From: Lutimaribacter salitolerans
Lineage (GTDB): Bacteria > Pseudomonadota > Alphaproteobacteria > Rhodobacterales > Rhodobacteraceae
DNA: 64,000 nucleotides
Assembly: GCF_042677865.1 (NCBI RefSeq)
Contig: NZ_JBHUDD010000047.1
Span: 23,851-87,850, forward strand
Direction: 5' to 3'
Shown: piece by piece, positions 36,923 to 45,209 of the stretch
Numbering within the stretch: the stretch's first letter is position 1
Layout: each line of letters starts with the position of its first letter
Notes under the pieces: model-generated
The model's database searches: none
What the model saw: only the letters and a program-made list of their open reading frames with translations
Told to the model about the DNA's origin: nothing
Made by a program: the position numbers and the translations under genes

Positions 36923-37501
36923 ATGTTGACGCGTCGTTGCGTGTTAGGTGGTTTGTCGGCTGCCTGTGTTTTGCCAAATGCCACACTGGCGCATGCCAAA
37001 GGCTATTCCGTGCCGCCCGAGCACGCGCCGCGCATCGTCGAGATGGACCAGTATTTCGCCGATGGCGAAATCCACGTCGATCCGAATTTCTATGCGCTGT
37101 ACCTGACCTTGCCGGATTACAAGGCGTGGCGCTATACCGTGGCCGTGTCACAGCCTGCCCTGTGGGAGCCGGGGACATATACCCTGAAATGGAAGGCCGA
37201 GTGGCCGCGCTGGCGCCCGACGAATGCCATGATCCGGCGCAACCCCGGGAAATATGCCAAGTATCGCAACGGGATGCCGGGCGGGCCGGGAAATCCGCTG
37301 GGCGCGCGGGCGCTGTACCTGTTCGACGGTGATCGCGACACGTTTCTGCGCATCCACGGCACGACACAACCCTGGACCATCGGCACGGCCAGTTCCAACG
37401 GCTGCGCGCGCATGGTCAATGACCATGTGATCCACCTGTTCGACCGGGTGCAAAAGGGCGCGCGCGTCGTTCTGCATCCCCGCTTTGATCAGGTGGCGTG
37501 A
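36923..37501 (+). CDS. L,D-transpeptidase (YkuD family)
   Basis: Exported peptidoglycan cross-linking enzyme of 192 residues. It has an N-terminal signal with MLTRRCVLGG and LAHA. The catalytic region IHGTTQPWTIGTASSNGCARM (about 145-165) has the HG...SxGCxRM signature, with Cys161 as nucleophile. Such enzymes form 3-3 cross-links or attach lipoproteins to murein. It is one of several paralogues usual in Rhodobacteraceae. It is convergent with the AstE-like gene, 6 bp apart. Confidence 0.93.
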   Translation: MLTRRCVLGGLSAACVLPNATLAHAKGYSVPPEHAPRIVEMDQYFADGEIHVDPNFYALYLTLPDYKAWRYTVAVSQPALWEPGTYTLKWKAEWPRWRPTNAMIRRNPGKYAKYRNGMPGGPGNPLGARALYLFDGDRDTFLRIHGTTQPWTIGTASSNGCARMVNDHVIHLFDRVQKGARVVLHPRFDQVA

Positions 37502-37507
37502 TCCGCC

Positions 37508-38554
37508 TCAGATGATCTCGTCCTCGTCGAACAGGGGCTGGGCATCCATGTGCGATTCCATGCCTTCCAGCGCGGCCTCGGCGTTGGCGCTGCGGCTGAC
37601 CTGCGCGATGTGAAACAGCGCGTCGCCTTCGTTGACCAGCGGCATGTTGGTGCGGCCCACGATGATTCCGCCGGTGTCGGCCAGCACATCCACCTCGGCC
37701 ACGCCGAACGGGTCGGCAATCGCCCCGATCGTCTCGCCCTCGGTGATCAGGTCGCCGATGCCGCGAAAGGCGCGGAACAGCCCGCCGGCCTCGGCGCGGG
37801 TCCAGCTGGAATAATCGCACAGAACCGGCCTTGTGCTGCCCTTGGGCACGCCGCGCGATCCGATCATGCCCTGCTTCTGCATCACCCGCAGGATGCCCGC
37901 CACGCCCGTCCGCGCGGCCAGCTCGTCAAAGCGCAGGCCTTCGCCCGCCTCGTACAGCAGGACATCGACGCCCAGATCCTCGGCCGCCATGCGCAGCGAT
38001 CCGTCCCGCAATTTCGAGGTCATCATCACCGGCGCGCCGAACGCCTCGCCCATCTCGACCAGCCGCTTGTTGCCCGATGTCAGGCGGATCTGCGGCAGGT
38101 TGCTGCGCGCGATGGCGGCGGAATGCAGGTCGATCCCGAAATCGGCGCGGCGCACCACCTCGGTCAGAAAGATATGCGCCAGCCGCGCGCCCAGACTGCC
38201 CGAGGGCGAGCCGGGAAAGCAGCGGTTCAGGTCGCGCCGGTCGGGCAGATAGCGCGCATGATTCAGAAAGCCGAAGGTGTTGACCACCGGCACCGCCATC
38301 ACCGTGCCGGCCAGCGTGCCAAGCTGCTTGGTGCGCAGCAGGCGGCGCACGATTTCCACGCCGATCACCTCGTCGCCGTGGATTGCGGCGCTGACGAACA
38401 TCACCGGCCCGGGGCGGCGGCCATGCACCACCTGCACCGACAGGGTCACCGGTGTATGGTCGGAGAAGGACGAGACCGGCACCTCGATCGTCTGACGGGT
38501 GCCGGGCTGGACCGTTTGCCCGGCCAGTGAGAAAGGGGCAGGCCGACCGGTCAT
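37508..38554 (-). CDS. Succinylglutamate desuccinylase/aspartoacylase-family zinc hydrolase
   Basis: M14-like zinc enzyme of 348 residues (AstE/AspA superfamily). Zinc ligands are in SAAIHGDEVIGVEIV (His, Glu near 59-62) and DLHSAA (His near 143), with RDLNRCFPG as the substrate Arg/Asn region. The catalytic Glu is likely in LYEAGEG. The C-terminus has a biotinyl-like barrel. It overlaps rimK by ATGA, so its substrate may be a glutamyl or aspartyl amide rather than succinylglutamate. That is inference from context. Confidence 0.88.
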   Translation of the reverse strand: MTGRPAPFSLAGQTVQPGTRQTIEVPVSSFSDHTPVTLSVQVVHGRRPGPVMFVSAAIHGDEVIGVEIVRRLLRTKQLGTLAGTVMAVPVVNTFGFLNHARYLPDRRDLNRCFPGSPSGSLGARLAHIFLTEVVRRADFGIDLHSAAIARSNLPQIRLTSGNKRLVEMGEAFGAPVMMTSKLRDGSLRMAAEDLGVDVLLYEAGEGLRFDELAARTGVAGILRVMQKQGMIGSRGVPKGSTRPVLCDYSSWTRAEAGGLFRAFRGIGDLITEGETIGAIADPFGVAEVDVLADTGGIIVGRTNMPLVNEGDALFHIAQVSRSANAEAALEGMESHMDAQPLFDEDEII

Positions 38555-39456
38555 CCCTTGCCTTTGGTCCGGGTGGCGCCGTCGCGGGCGGTGCGTTCGG
38601 CAAATTCTATGATCATCCCGGCAATGTCCTTGCCGGTGGCCTTTTCGACGCCTTCCAGACCGGGCGAGCTGTTGACCTCCATCACCACGGGGCCGTGGTT
38701 GCTGCGCAGCATGTCCACGCCGCAGACGTTCAGGCCCATGGTCTTGGCCGCGCGGATGGCGGTTGACCGTTCCTCGGGCGTGATCTTGACCGATTGGGCC
38801 GACCCGCCCCGGTGCAGGTTCGAGCGGAACTCGCCCTCGGCGCCGGTGCGCTTCATCGCGGCCACCACCTTGCCGCCGATCACGAAGGCGCGGATGTCGG
38901 TGCCGCCCGCCTCCTTGATGAACTCCTGCACAAGGATGTTGACGCCCGCGCCGCGAAACGCCTCGATCACCGACTTGGCAGAGCGCGCGGTATCGGCCAG
39001 AACCACGCCGATGCCCTGCGTACCTTCCAACAGCTTGATCACCACCGGGGTGCCACCCGCCAGCGCCATCACCTCGTCGGCCTTTTTCGGGTCATGGGCA
39101 AAGGTGGTCACCGGCAAGCCGATGCCATCCCGCGCCAAAAGCTGCATCGAGCGCAGCTTGTCGCGCGAGCGCCCGATGGCCACGGATTCGTTCAACGGAT
39201 AGGTGCCCTGCATCTCGAACTGGCGCAGCACGGCCAGCCCGTAAAAGGTGATCGAGGCCCCGATCCGCGGGATCACCGCGTCGTATTTCGGCAGTTTCGA
39301 GCCGTCGTAATAGATCTCGGGCCTGCGCGAGGCGATGTTCATCGAACAGCGCAGCGTGTTGATCATGTCCAGCTCGTGCCCGCGCGCTTCGGCGGCTTCC
39401 AGCAGACGTTTGTGGGAGTAGAGACGCGGGTTGCGCGTCAGCATGGCGAACTTCAT
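38551..39456 (-). CDS. rimK: RimK-type ATP-grasp glutamate ligase
   Basis: A 301-residue ATP-grasp ligase highly similar to RimK, which adds glutamates to the C-terminus of ribosomal protein S6. Features: MKFAMLTRNPRLYSHKRLLEAA, PRIGASITFYG, VVIKLLEGTQGIGVVLA (ATP-binding lysine), QEFIKEAGGTDIRAFVIG and VMEVNSSPGLEGVEKATG (metal ligands Glu and Asn). It overlaps both neighbours by four bases, placing it in the middle of a three-gene operon. Confidence 0.93.
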   Translation of the reverse strand: MKFAMLTRNPRLYSHKRLLEAAEARGHELDMINTLRCSMNIASRRPEIYYDGSKLPKYDAVIPRIGASITFYGLAVLRQFEMQGTYPLNESVAIGRSRDKLRSMQLLARDGIGLPVTTFAHDPKKADEVMALAGGTPVVIKLLEGTQGIGVVLADTARSAKSVIEAFRGAGVNILVQEFIKEAGGTDIRAFVIGGKVVAAMKRTGAEGEFRSNLHRGGSAQSVKITPEERSTAIRAAKTMGLNVCGVDMLRSNHGPVVMEVNSSPGLEGVEKATGKDIAGMIIEFAERTARDGATRTKGKG

Positions 39457-39959
39457 AGCGGGACCTCCCTGTGGCCCAGTGCAGTTTTTGGCGCTTTTCT
39501 GGAAAGCGCCGGCTCTCCCAGCAGAAAGGACCGGCCGGCATCCACCAGGATTCGGTGTCTGCGGATGGCGGTGCGGCCCAGGATGATCGGCATTGTCATG
39601 TTGGCCCGATCGGCCAATGTCACCTCGATACGCCAGCGCCTGTCACCCAGAACCAGCAGCGTGTCAATGACCATCCGGTCCTGCGGCGCGCCGCTGGTGT
39701 TCTTGACCGCGCGGTTGCCCAATAATGGCGCTTCGACGTCGCGGGCGCGCAACCCGCTGGCATGGGGAATGTGGAACCTGACCCATGGTTTTCCGTCCTT
39801 GTCGAATGGCCGGATATGGGTGGCATGGATGGCGGATGTGCGCGCGCCGGTGTCGATTTTCGCGTTGACCACGGGAATCCCAAGGTCAGGCAGGGCGATC
39901 TTTTCGCGCCAGCCGATGATCGTGGGTGGGGTTTTGGGGGCCTTGCGCTGGGCCGACAT
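39453..39959 (-). CDS. Retropepsin-like protease, RimB-type (PF05618)
   Basis: A 168-residue protein of the former ATP-dependent zinc protease family, now seen as retropepsin-like. The active-site motif KIDTGARTSAIHA (residues 34-46) resembles D-T/S-G of aspartic proteases. In Pseudomonas, RimB of this family is proposed to trim the polyglutamate added by RimK. It is the first gene of the operon, overlapping rimK by ATGA. It could be named rimB, but the homology is by eye only. Confidence 0.85.
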   Translation of the reverse strand: MSAQRKAPKTPPTIIGWREKIALPDLGIPVVNAKIDTGARTSAIHATHIRPFDKDGKPWVRFHIPHASGLRARDVEAPLLGNRAVKNTSGAPQDRMVIDTLLVLGDRRWRIEVTLADRANMTMPIILGRTAIRRHRILVDAGRSFLLGEPALSRKAPKTALGHREVPL

Positions 39960-40037
39960 GCGCGCGTCTCCTTTCGCGATGACCGGGCCAGCCTGCCACA
40001 GCCACCCTGCAGGGGTAACCCCCGTTCTGGTCCCACG

Positions 40038-40062
40038 AAAAAGGCCCCCGTGGTGGGGGCCC
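40038..40062 (-). terminator. Intrinsic terminator of the 1-Cys peroxiredoxin gene
   Basis: On the minus strand GGCCCCC-ACCAC-GGGGGCC (40061-40043) is followed by five T (40042-40038). It lies 27 bp after the stop. Confidence 0.92.
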
Positions 40063-40087
40063 TGGTCGCGTCAAAAGCTCTGAAAAC

Positions 40088-40741
40088 TCAGGCTGTGTGC
40101 TTGGTCGTGCGCAGATACGGCAGTTTCACGTCGATCTCGCCGAATTTCTCGCGCGCCTGATCGTCGTTCAGCGACAGCGCCACGATCACATCCTGCCCGG
40201 CGGTCCAGTTGGCGCCGGTGGCGATCGGCTGACCGAAGGTGGCCTGCAATGCGTCCAGCGCGCGCAGCACCTCGGCAAAGTTGCGGCCCACCGACATCGG
40301 ATAGGTCATGATCAGCTGCACCTTCTTGTCGGGGCTGATGATGAACACCGACCGGACGCTGGCGGAGTCGGCGGCGGTGCGGCCATCCGGCAGATAGGCC
40401 TCGGCGGGCAGCATGTCGAAGGCCTTGGACACGGCCAGGTCCTTGTCGGCGATGATCGGGAAACCGGCCTTGGCCCCGGAATAGCCCTCGATGTCGGATT
40501 TCCACTGCACGTGCTCGTCCACGCCATCGACCGACAGGCCGATCACCTTGGTGCCGCGCTTGGCCCATTCATCGGCCAGTTGCGCCACGGCCCCGAATTC
40601 GGTGGTGCAGACCGGGGTGAAATCCTTGGGGTGGCTGAACATGATCGCCCAGCTGTCACCGATCCAGTCGTGAAACGTGATCTCGCCCTGGTCGGTCTGG
40701 GCGGTGAAATTGGGGACGATGTCGTTGATACGCAGGCCCAT
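40088..40741 (-). CDS. 1-Cys peroxiredoxin (Prx6 family)
   Basis: Thiol peroxidase of 217 residues. The only cysteine in the protein is the peroxidatic Cys45 in HPKDFTPVCTTE, so it is a true 1-Cys enzyme that needs an external thiol. The C-terminal Prx6 extension (SVGRNFAEVLRALDALQ and KLPYLRTTK) is complete. An Irr-type palindrome 43 bp upstream suggests iron/peroxide control. It is monocistronic with its own terminator. Confidence 0.95.
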   Translation of the reverse strand: MGLRINDIVPNFTAQTDQGEITFHDWIGDSWAIMFSHPKDFTPVCTTEFGAVAQLADEWAKRGTKVIGLSVDGVDEHVQWKSDIEGYSGAKAGFPIIADKDLAVSKAFDMLPAEAYLPDGRTAADSASVRSVFIISPDKKVQLIMTYPMSVGRNFAEVLRALDALQATFGQPIATGANWTAGQDVIVALSLNDDQAREKFGEIDVKLPYLRTTKHTA

Positions 40742-40783
40742 GGGTCAAATCCTTCTTAAAGACTCGGGTTTATATTCCGCTTC

Positions 40784-40799
40784 TTAGATATATTCTAAA
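40784..40799 (-). promoter_or_regulatory. Second candidate Irr (ICE) box, upstream of Prx6
   Basis: Minus strand TTTAGAATATATCTAA, in which TTAGA and TCTAA are perfect inverted halves. It differs from the mbfA box at three central positions only. It lies 43 bp before the start codon, in the core-promoter position. Confidence 0.65.
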
Positions 40800-40917
40800 C
40801 TCAAGATTACCAGAGGCAGCAGGCCTTGGTAAGCGGCATGGCGACAGGATGTCGCAAACCGGCGGACCTTTGCAGGCAAGGCTGCGCGAAAACGCGCTTG
40901 AAATTCGCACTGCGGAA

Positions 40918-40929
40918 ATTTGATCAAAT
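40918..40929. promoter_or_regulatory. 12-bp palindrome upstream of the aldehyde dehydrogenase gene
   Basis: ATTTGATCAAAT is a perfect palindrome 101 bp before the ATG. A second inverted repeat, CCGACC-ACGC-GGTCGG (40985-41000), lies in the leader. Either could be an operator or structure controlling the downstream gene. The region 40800-41029 contains no gene. Confidence 0.35.
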
Positions 40930-41029
40930 CCTTGTCACGCCGCTTGTCCTGCGTTCGCGTCAGTGCCAATGTAGGGTCAAATCACCGACCACGCGGTCGG
41001 GGATGATCAGTTTTTGCGGAGGTCCCGAC

Positions 41030-42469
41030 ATGATCGAGAAACGCCAGTTCTACATCAACGGTGAATGGGTCGACCCCAAAGAGGGCAGCGACCATCACGT
41101 CATCAACCCCACCACCGAAGAACCCTGCGCGGTGATTTCGCTGGGCGGCAAGGCCGACACCGATGCCGCCGTGGCCGCCGCCAAGGCCGCGTTCCCCGGT
41201 TGGATGGCCACCCCGGTGGCCGAGCGCCTGGCGCTGGTCGAAAAGCTGGCCGAGGTCTACAAGGCGCGCTCGGAAGAGATGGCGCAAGCCATCAGCCTCG
41301 AGATGGGAGCGCCCATCGACATGGCGCGCAGCCAGCAATGGGGCGCAGGCTATGGCCACATCAAGAACTTCCTGAAAGCCGCCGAAGGCTTTGAGTTCAT
41401 CAAGCCGCTGGGCGATCACGCTCCGAACGACCGGATCATCCGCGAGCCGATCGGCGTCTGCGCGTTGATCACGCCCTGGAACTGGCCGATGAACCAGATC
41501 ACGCTCAAGGTGATCGCGGCGGCCATCGCGGGCTGCACGATGGTGTTGAAACCATCCGAGGAAAGCCCGCTGGACGCGCTGGTCTTTGCCGACATGATGC
41601 ACGAGGCCGGGTTCCCCAAGGGCGTGTTCAACCTGGTGAACGGCGACGGTCAGGGCGTGGGCAGCCAGTTGTCCGGCCACCCGGATGTGGACATGGTCAG
41701 CTTTACCGGTTCGACCCGCGCGGGCATCGCGATTTCCAAGAACGCGGCAGAGACGCTCAAGCGCGTGCATCTGGAACTGGGCGGCAAGGGCGCCAACATC
41801 ATCTTTGACGATGCGGATGACAAGGCGGTCAAGCGCGGCGTCATGCACATGATGAACAACACCGGCCAAAGCTGCAACGCGCCCAGCCGGATGCTGGTGC
41901 AGAAGGGCATCTATGACAAGGCCGTGGAAACCGCGGCCGAAGTGGCCAATGGCATCGCGGTCGGCCCCGCCAACGAAGAGGGTAAGCATATCGGCCCAGT
42001 CGTGAACGAGGCGCAGTGGAACAAGATCCAGGGCCTGATCCAGAAAGGGATCGACGAAGGCGCGCGGCTGGTGGCTGGTGGCACGGGCCGCCCCGAGAAC
42101 TTCAACAAGGGCTTCTATGTCCGGCCAACGGTGTTCGCCGATGTGACCAACGACATGACCATCGCGCGCGAAGAGATCTTTGGCCCGGTCCTGTCGATCA
42201 TCCCGTTCGACACCGAGGAAGACGCGGTCAAGATCGCGAACGACACGGTCTATGGCCTGACCAACTATGTCCAGACGCAGGATGGCGCGCGTGCCAACCG
42301 TCTGGCGCAGCAACTGCGGTCGGGGATGGTCGAGATGAACGGCCAGAGCCGTGGCGCCGGTGCGCCCTTTGGCGGCATGAAGCAGTCGGGCAATGGCCGT
42401 GAAGGCGGCGTCTGGGGGATCGAGGATTTCCTCGAGGTCAAGGCGGTGTCGGGCTGGGCCGCAGGCTGA
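41030..42469 (+). CDS. NAD(P)-dependent aldehyde dehydrogenase
   Basis: ALDH-superfamily oxidoreductase of 479 residues. Catalytic Glu249 is in HLELGGKGANIIFDDA and Cys282 in NNTGQSCNAPSRM. ITPWNWPMNQ binds the cofactor, and EEIFGPVLSIIPF near residue 385 is typical. The start at ATG 41030 has GGAGG upstream. It resembles the broad group of cinnamyl/betaine-type aldehyde dehydrogenases; the physiological aldehyde is not deducible. It ends at a strong terminator. Confidence 0.93.
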   Translation: MIEKRQFYINGEWVDPKEGSDHHVINPTTEEPCAVISLGGKADTDAAVAAAKAAFPGWMATPVAERLALVEKLAEVYKARSEEMAQAISLEMGAPIDMARSQQWGAGYGHIKNFLKAAEGFEFIKPLGDHAPNDRIIREPIGVCALITPWNWPMNQITLKVIAAAIAGCTMVLKPSEESPLDALVFADMMHEAGFPKGVFNLVNGDGQGVGSQLSGHPDVDMVSFTGSTRAGIAISKNAAETLKRVHLELGGKGANIIFDDADDKAVKRGVMHMMNNTGQSCNAPSRMLVQKGIYDKAVETAAEVANGIAVGPANEEGKHIGPVVNEAQWNKIQGLIQKGIDEGARLVAGGTGRPENFNKGFYVRPTVFADVTNDMTIAREEIFGPVLSIIPFDTEEDAVKIANDTVYGLTNYVQTQDGARANRLAQQLRSGMVEMNGQSRGAGAPFGGMKQSGNGREGGVWGIEDFLEVKAVSGWAAG

Positions 42470-42494
42470 GCCTTGCCCCTTCGCTGATCTGATT

Positions 42495-42520
42495 GAGCGC
42501 GCCCAAGGGCGCGCTCTTTG
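42495..42520 (+). terminator. Intrinsic terminator of the aldehyde dehydrogenase gene
   Basis: GAGCGCGCCC (42495-42504) and GGGCGCGCTC (42507-42516) with TTTG following. The stem is 10 bp with an AA tip. Confidence 0.85.
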
Positions 42521-42560
42521 TATCTCGGCCCCCCTGGGGCCTCGGGGATGAGGGGCGCTG

Positions 42561-42599
42561 CCCCTCAAACTCCCCGGGATATTTGCAGAGAGAGGAAGG
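42561..42599 (+). repeat. Degenerate Rhodobacterales-type intergenic element, copy 2
   Basis: CTCCCCGGGATATTTGCAG followed by AGAGAGGAAGG. This is the clearest of three related elements (others at 2771 and 13145). It lies between convergent gene ends, just after the stop of rluA and the ALDH terminator. Confidence 0.5.
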
Positions 42600-43250
42600 T
42601 CAGAATGGGGCCTTGGCGCGAAATTTCTGTCCCACGCCACCATCGGGGTGGCGCAGGCGCAATTCCTCGGAATGCAGCATCAGGCGGGGGTGATCGTCGT
42701 GGGCGGGGCCGGTGGCATAGAACGGATCGCCCAGGATCGGGTGGCCAAGCGCCAGCATATGGACCCGCAACTGGTGGCTGCGGCCGGTTTTCGGCATCAG
42801 GCGCACGCGGGTTTCATCACCGTCATAGCGTACGACGCGCCAGTCGGTGACGGCGGGCTTGCCGGTGTCTTGGCAGACCATCTGCCGGGGACGGTTGGGC
42901 CAGTCCACGATCAGCGGCAGATCGACCGTGCCCTTGCGGGGCTCCAGCAGCCCGGACACCCGCGCGATGTAGGTCTTTTGCGTCTGGCGTTTTTCGAACT
43001 GCAGACCCAGGTGGCGCTGCGCATGGGGGGTCTGGGCAAAGACCATCACCCCGGATGTGTCCCGATCCAGCCGGTGCACCAGCAGCGCGGTCGGAAAGGC
43101 GGCCTGCACCCGCGCCAGCAGGCAGTCGGTCAGGTCCGGGCCCTTGCCGGGCACCGACAGCAGGCCGGCGGGCTTGTTGACCACAAGAAGTTCGTGATCG
43201 GCATGCAGGACGTCGAGCGGGGTATCGGGCGGGCTGTAGGTTTCGGTCAT
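42600..43250 (-). CDS. RluA-family pseudouridine synthase
   Basis: A 216-residue RNA pseudouridine synthase. The catalytic motif VHRLDRDTSGVMVFA (about 60-74) contains the essential Asp, with KTGRSHQLRVHMLALGHPILGD toward the C-terminus. It lacks an S4 domain and is close in length to RluA, which acts on 23S U746 and some tRNAs. ATG 43250 is taken as start; a GTG two codons earlier is possible. It follows the methyltransferase gene by 9 bp. Confidence 0.9.
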   Translation of the reverse strand: MTETYSPPDTPLDVLHADHELLVVNKPAGLLSVPGKGPDLTDCLLARVQAAFPTALLVHRLDRDTSGVMVFAQTPHAQRHLGLQFEKRQTQKTYIARVSGLLEPRKGTVDLPLIVDWPNRPRQMVCQDTGKPAVTDWRVVRYDGDETRVRLMPKTGRSHQLRVHMLALGHPILGDPFYATGPAHDDHPRLMLHSEELRLRHPDGGVGQKFRAKAPF

Positions 43251-43259
43251 GATCACAGT

Positions 43260-44012
43260 CTAGCCGATGCGCCGGGCGACATAGTAGCCATAGCTGACGT
43301 GTTCGGTGTTGCGTTCGTAGAGGGCGATTTCCTGCCGTTCGGCGGCGACGACGGCCTGCGCGCGCTCGGAGTTGCGGTTGCGCGACAGGAAATCACCGAA
43401 CCGGGCCTGAAGCGGCCGATAGTAGGTGTCGAGCCAGCAGCGGGCAGGCAGCGGGAAATAGCCCAGCGGGCTGTAGCCTGCCTGTTCCAGCGTGGCGAGT
43501 TTCTCGGCGGCGGTGGCGACCTGCGGATATTCGCGCGTCCAGTGATCGTGCAGATCGGCGGGGCGGTCGGTGGTCAGCCATGTCAGGTCGGACACGGCCA
43601 GCACGCCGCCGGGTTTCAGGAAATGCCGCCAGGCCTGCACGCCTTCGGCAAAGCCCATGCTGTAGATCGCGCCTTCGGACCAGATCGCATCCAGCGATTG
43701 CGGGTCAAAGGGCAGCGCCTCCATCGAGGCGGCAAGCGGCGTGATCCGGTCGCCCAAGCCTTCGGCGCGGGCCAGCCTTGTCAGCTCGTCCAGAAAGGCG
43801 GGCATCAGATCGACTGCGGTGATGGCGGCATCCAGCTCGGTCGCCAGAACACGGGTTGCCGCCCCGGTGCCGCAGCCGATATCGGCGATGCGCAGCCCGC
43901 GTGTGTCGCGCAGGCCCGACAGGGTGATGGCCAGCCGGGTTTCATCATTGCCGCCCGGGCCTTGCCGTATGCCGTCGCGGTGCAGGTCGATCAGAAGATC
44001 ATGCGCGTCCAT
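43260..44012 (-). CDS. Class I SAM-dependent methyltransferase
   Basis: A 250-residue methyltransferase. Motif I is IADIGCGTGAATRVLA (about 43-58), with the acidic motif II residue in AVDLMPAF. GAIYSMGFAEGVQAWRHFLKPGGVLAVSD is the usual post-II/III region. It looks like a small-molecule methyltransferase; the substrate is unknown. The start at ATG 44012 follows AAAGG. It is likely co-transcribed with rluA. Confidence 0.88.
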   Translation of the reverse strand: MDAHDLLIDLHRDGIRQGPGGNDETRLAITLSGLRDTRGLRIADIGCGTGAATRVLATELDAAITAVDLMPAFLDELTRLARAEGLGDRITPLAASMEALPFDPQSLDAIWSEGAIYSMGFAEGVQAWRHFLKPGGVLAVSDLTWLTTDRPADLHDHWTREYPQVATAAEKLATLEQAGYSPLGYFPLPARCWLDTYYRPLQARFGDFLSRNRNSERAQAVVAAERQEIALYERNTEHVSYGYYVARRIG

Positions 44013-44078
44013 TGCGGGGCCTTTGCGGGTTGGGGTACGGGGCAGGTAGGCGGGGGCGGGCCCCAATGTCAACGCGGC

Positions 44079-44112
44079 GCAAAAGAAAACCGCGCCGAAA
44101 CAGGCGCGGTCT
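44079..44112 (-). terminator. Intrinsic terminator of the acyl-CoA operon
   Basis: On the minus strand ACCGCGCC-TGTTTC-GGCGCGGT is followed by TTTCTTTT. It lies 26 bp after the last acyl-CoA dehydrogenase gene of the operon. Confidence 0.92.
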
Positions 44113-44135
44113 GTGGTAATGTGCGGAGGGGTGGA

Positions 44136-45206
44136 TCAGGCGGCCAGATCGGCCATGATCCGCGACAGGTGGTAATCGGTATCGCCCAGTTGCGCGTCAA
44201 GCATCACCAGCCGCTTGGCATAGTGCGAGGTCGGATACTCCCATGTCATCGCGATGCCGCCATGCATCTGGATCGCCTCTTCGGCGACCAGCCGGGCGGC
44301 GCGCCCGATCATGTTCTTGGCCATCGAGGCAAAGCGCGACGCATCCGGCCCGTCCAGCTCGGACGCCGCCTTGATGGTGATCGAGCGCGCCTGTTCGATT
44401 TCCGTCAGCATGTCAACCGCGCGGTGTTGCAGCACCTGGAACTTGCCGATCGGCACGCCGAACTGCTTGCGTTGCTTCATGTAATCGACGGTGGTGGCGT
44501 GGGTGACATCCATCGCGCCCACGGCCTCGGCGCACAGCGCCACGATACCGGCGTTGACCGCATCGGCGATGATCGCGCCCGCGTCCTCGGCCAGCAGTCT
44601 GGCCTTGGTGCCGTCGAGCAGCAATTCCGCCGCGCCGCCGCCATCCATCATCGGATAGCCGACAACCTGCGCATCGGGCGCCTGCACCTCGAACAGGGCG
44701 GGCTTGCCGCCCAGCATGGCCGCGACGATGAACACATCGGCCACCTGCCCGCCATAGATGCTGGTCTTGCGGCCCGACAGGCTGTGCCCGTCGCCGGATG
44801 CCTGCGCGGTGCAGTCCATCCCGGCGGGATCGTAGGGCGCGTCAACTTCCGACAGGGCAACCGCGTATTTGGTGGCACCCGACAGCAGCGCCTCCTGATC
44901 CGCGCCCCGCCGGGTCAGGATGCGGGCGGCCATGGTGGCGCCCAGCATCGGTTCGGGGCACAGGGTCCGGCCCAACGCCTCGAACACAACCGAGATGTCG
45001 AAGCCGGTGCCGCCAAAGCCACCCGCATCCTCGGGGGCCAGCGCGAACAGCGCGCCCAGTTCGGCCAGCTCGCCCCATTTTTCGGGGTCGTGGCAGGGCA
45101 GGTCATAGGCGACCTTGTTGCGATGCTCGACCGGGTACTTGTCGCCCAGGTAACGGTTCAAGCTGTCGGCCAGCATCCGGCGGTCTTCGGTCAGGTTGAA
45201 ATCCAT
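44136..45206 (-). CDS. Acyl-CoA dehydrogenase, small (PimD-like) subunit
   Basis: A 356-residue flavoprotein-type acyl-CoA dehydrogenase. Its length and a C-terminus of QMHGGIAMTWEYPTSHYAKRL match the shorter partner of two-gene dehydrogenases such as PimD. It would form the first beta-oxidation step together with the next gene upstream, from which it is separated by only 3 bp. By analogy with the pim cluster, its substrate may be dicarboxylic (pimeloyl) or medium-chain acyl-CoA. That is inferred. Confidence 0.88.
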   Translation of the reverse strand: MDFNLTEDRRMLADSLNRYLGDKYPVEHRNKVAYDLPCHDPEKWGELAELGALFALAPEDAGGFGGTGFDISVVFEALGRTLCPEPMLGATMAARILTRRGADQEALLSGATKYAVALSEVDAPYDPAGMDCTAQASGDGHSLSGRKTSIYGGQVADVFIVAAMLGGKPALFEVQAPDAQVVGYPMMDGGGAAELLLDGTKARLLAEDAGAIIADAVNAGIVALCAEAVGAMDVTHATTVDYMKQRKQFGVPIGKFQVLQHRAVDMLTEIEQARSITIKAASELDGPDASRFASMAKNMIGRAARLVAEEAIQMHGGIAMTWEYPTSHYAKRLVMLDAQLGDTDYHLSRIMADLAA

Positions 45207-45209
45207 CGG

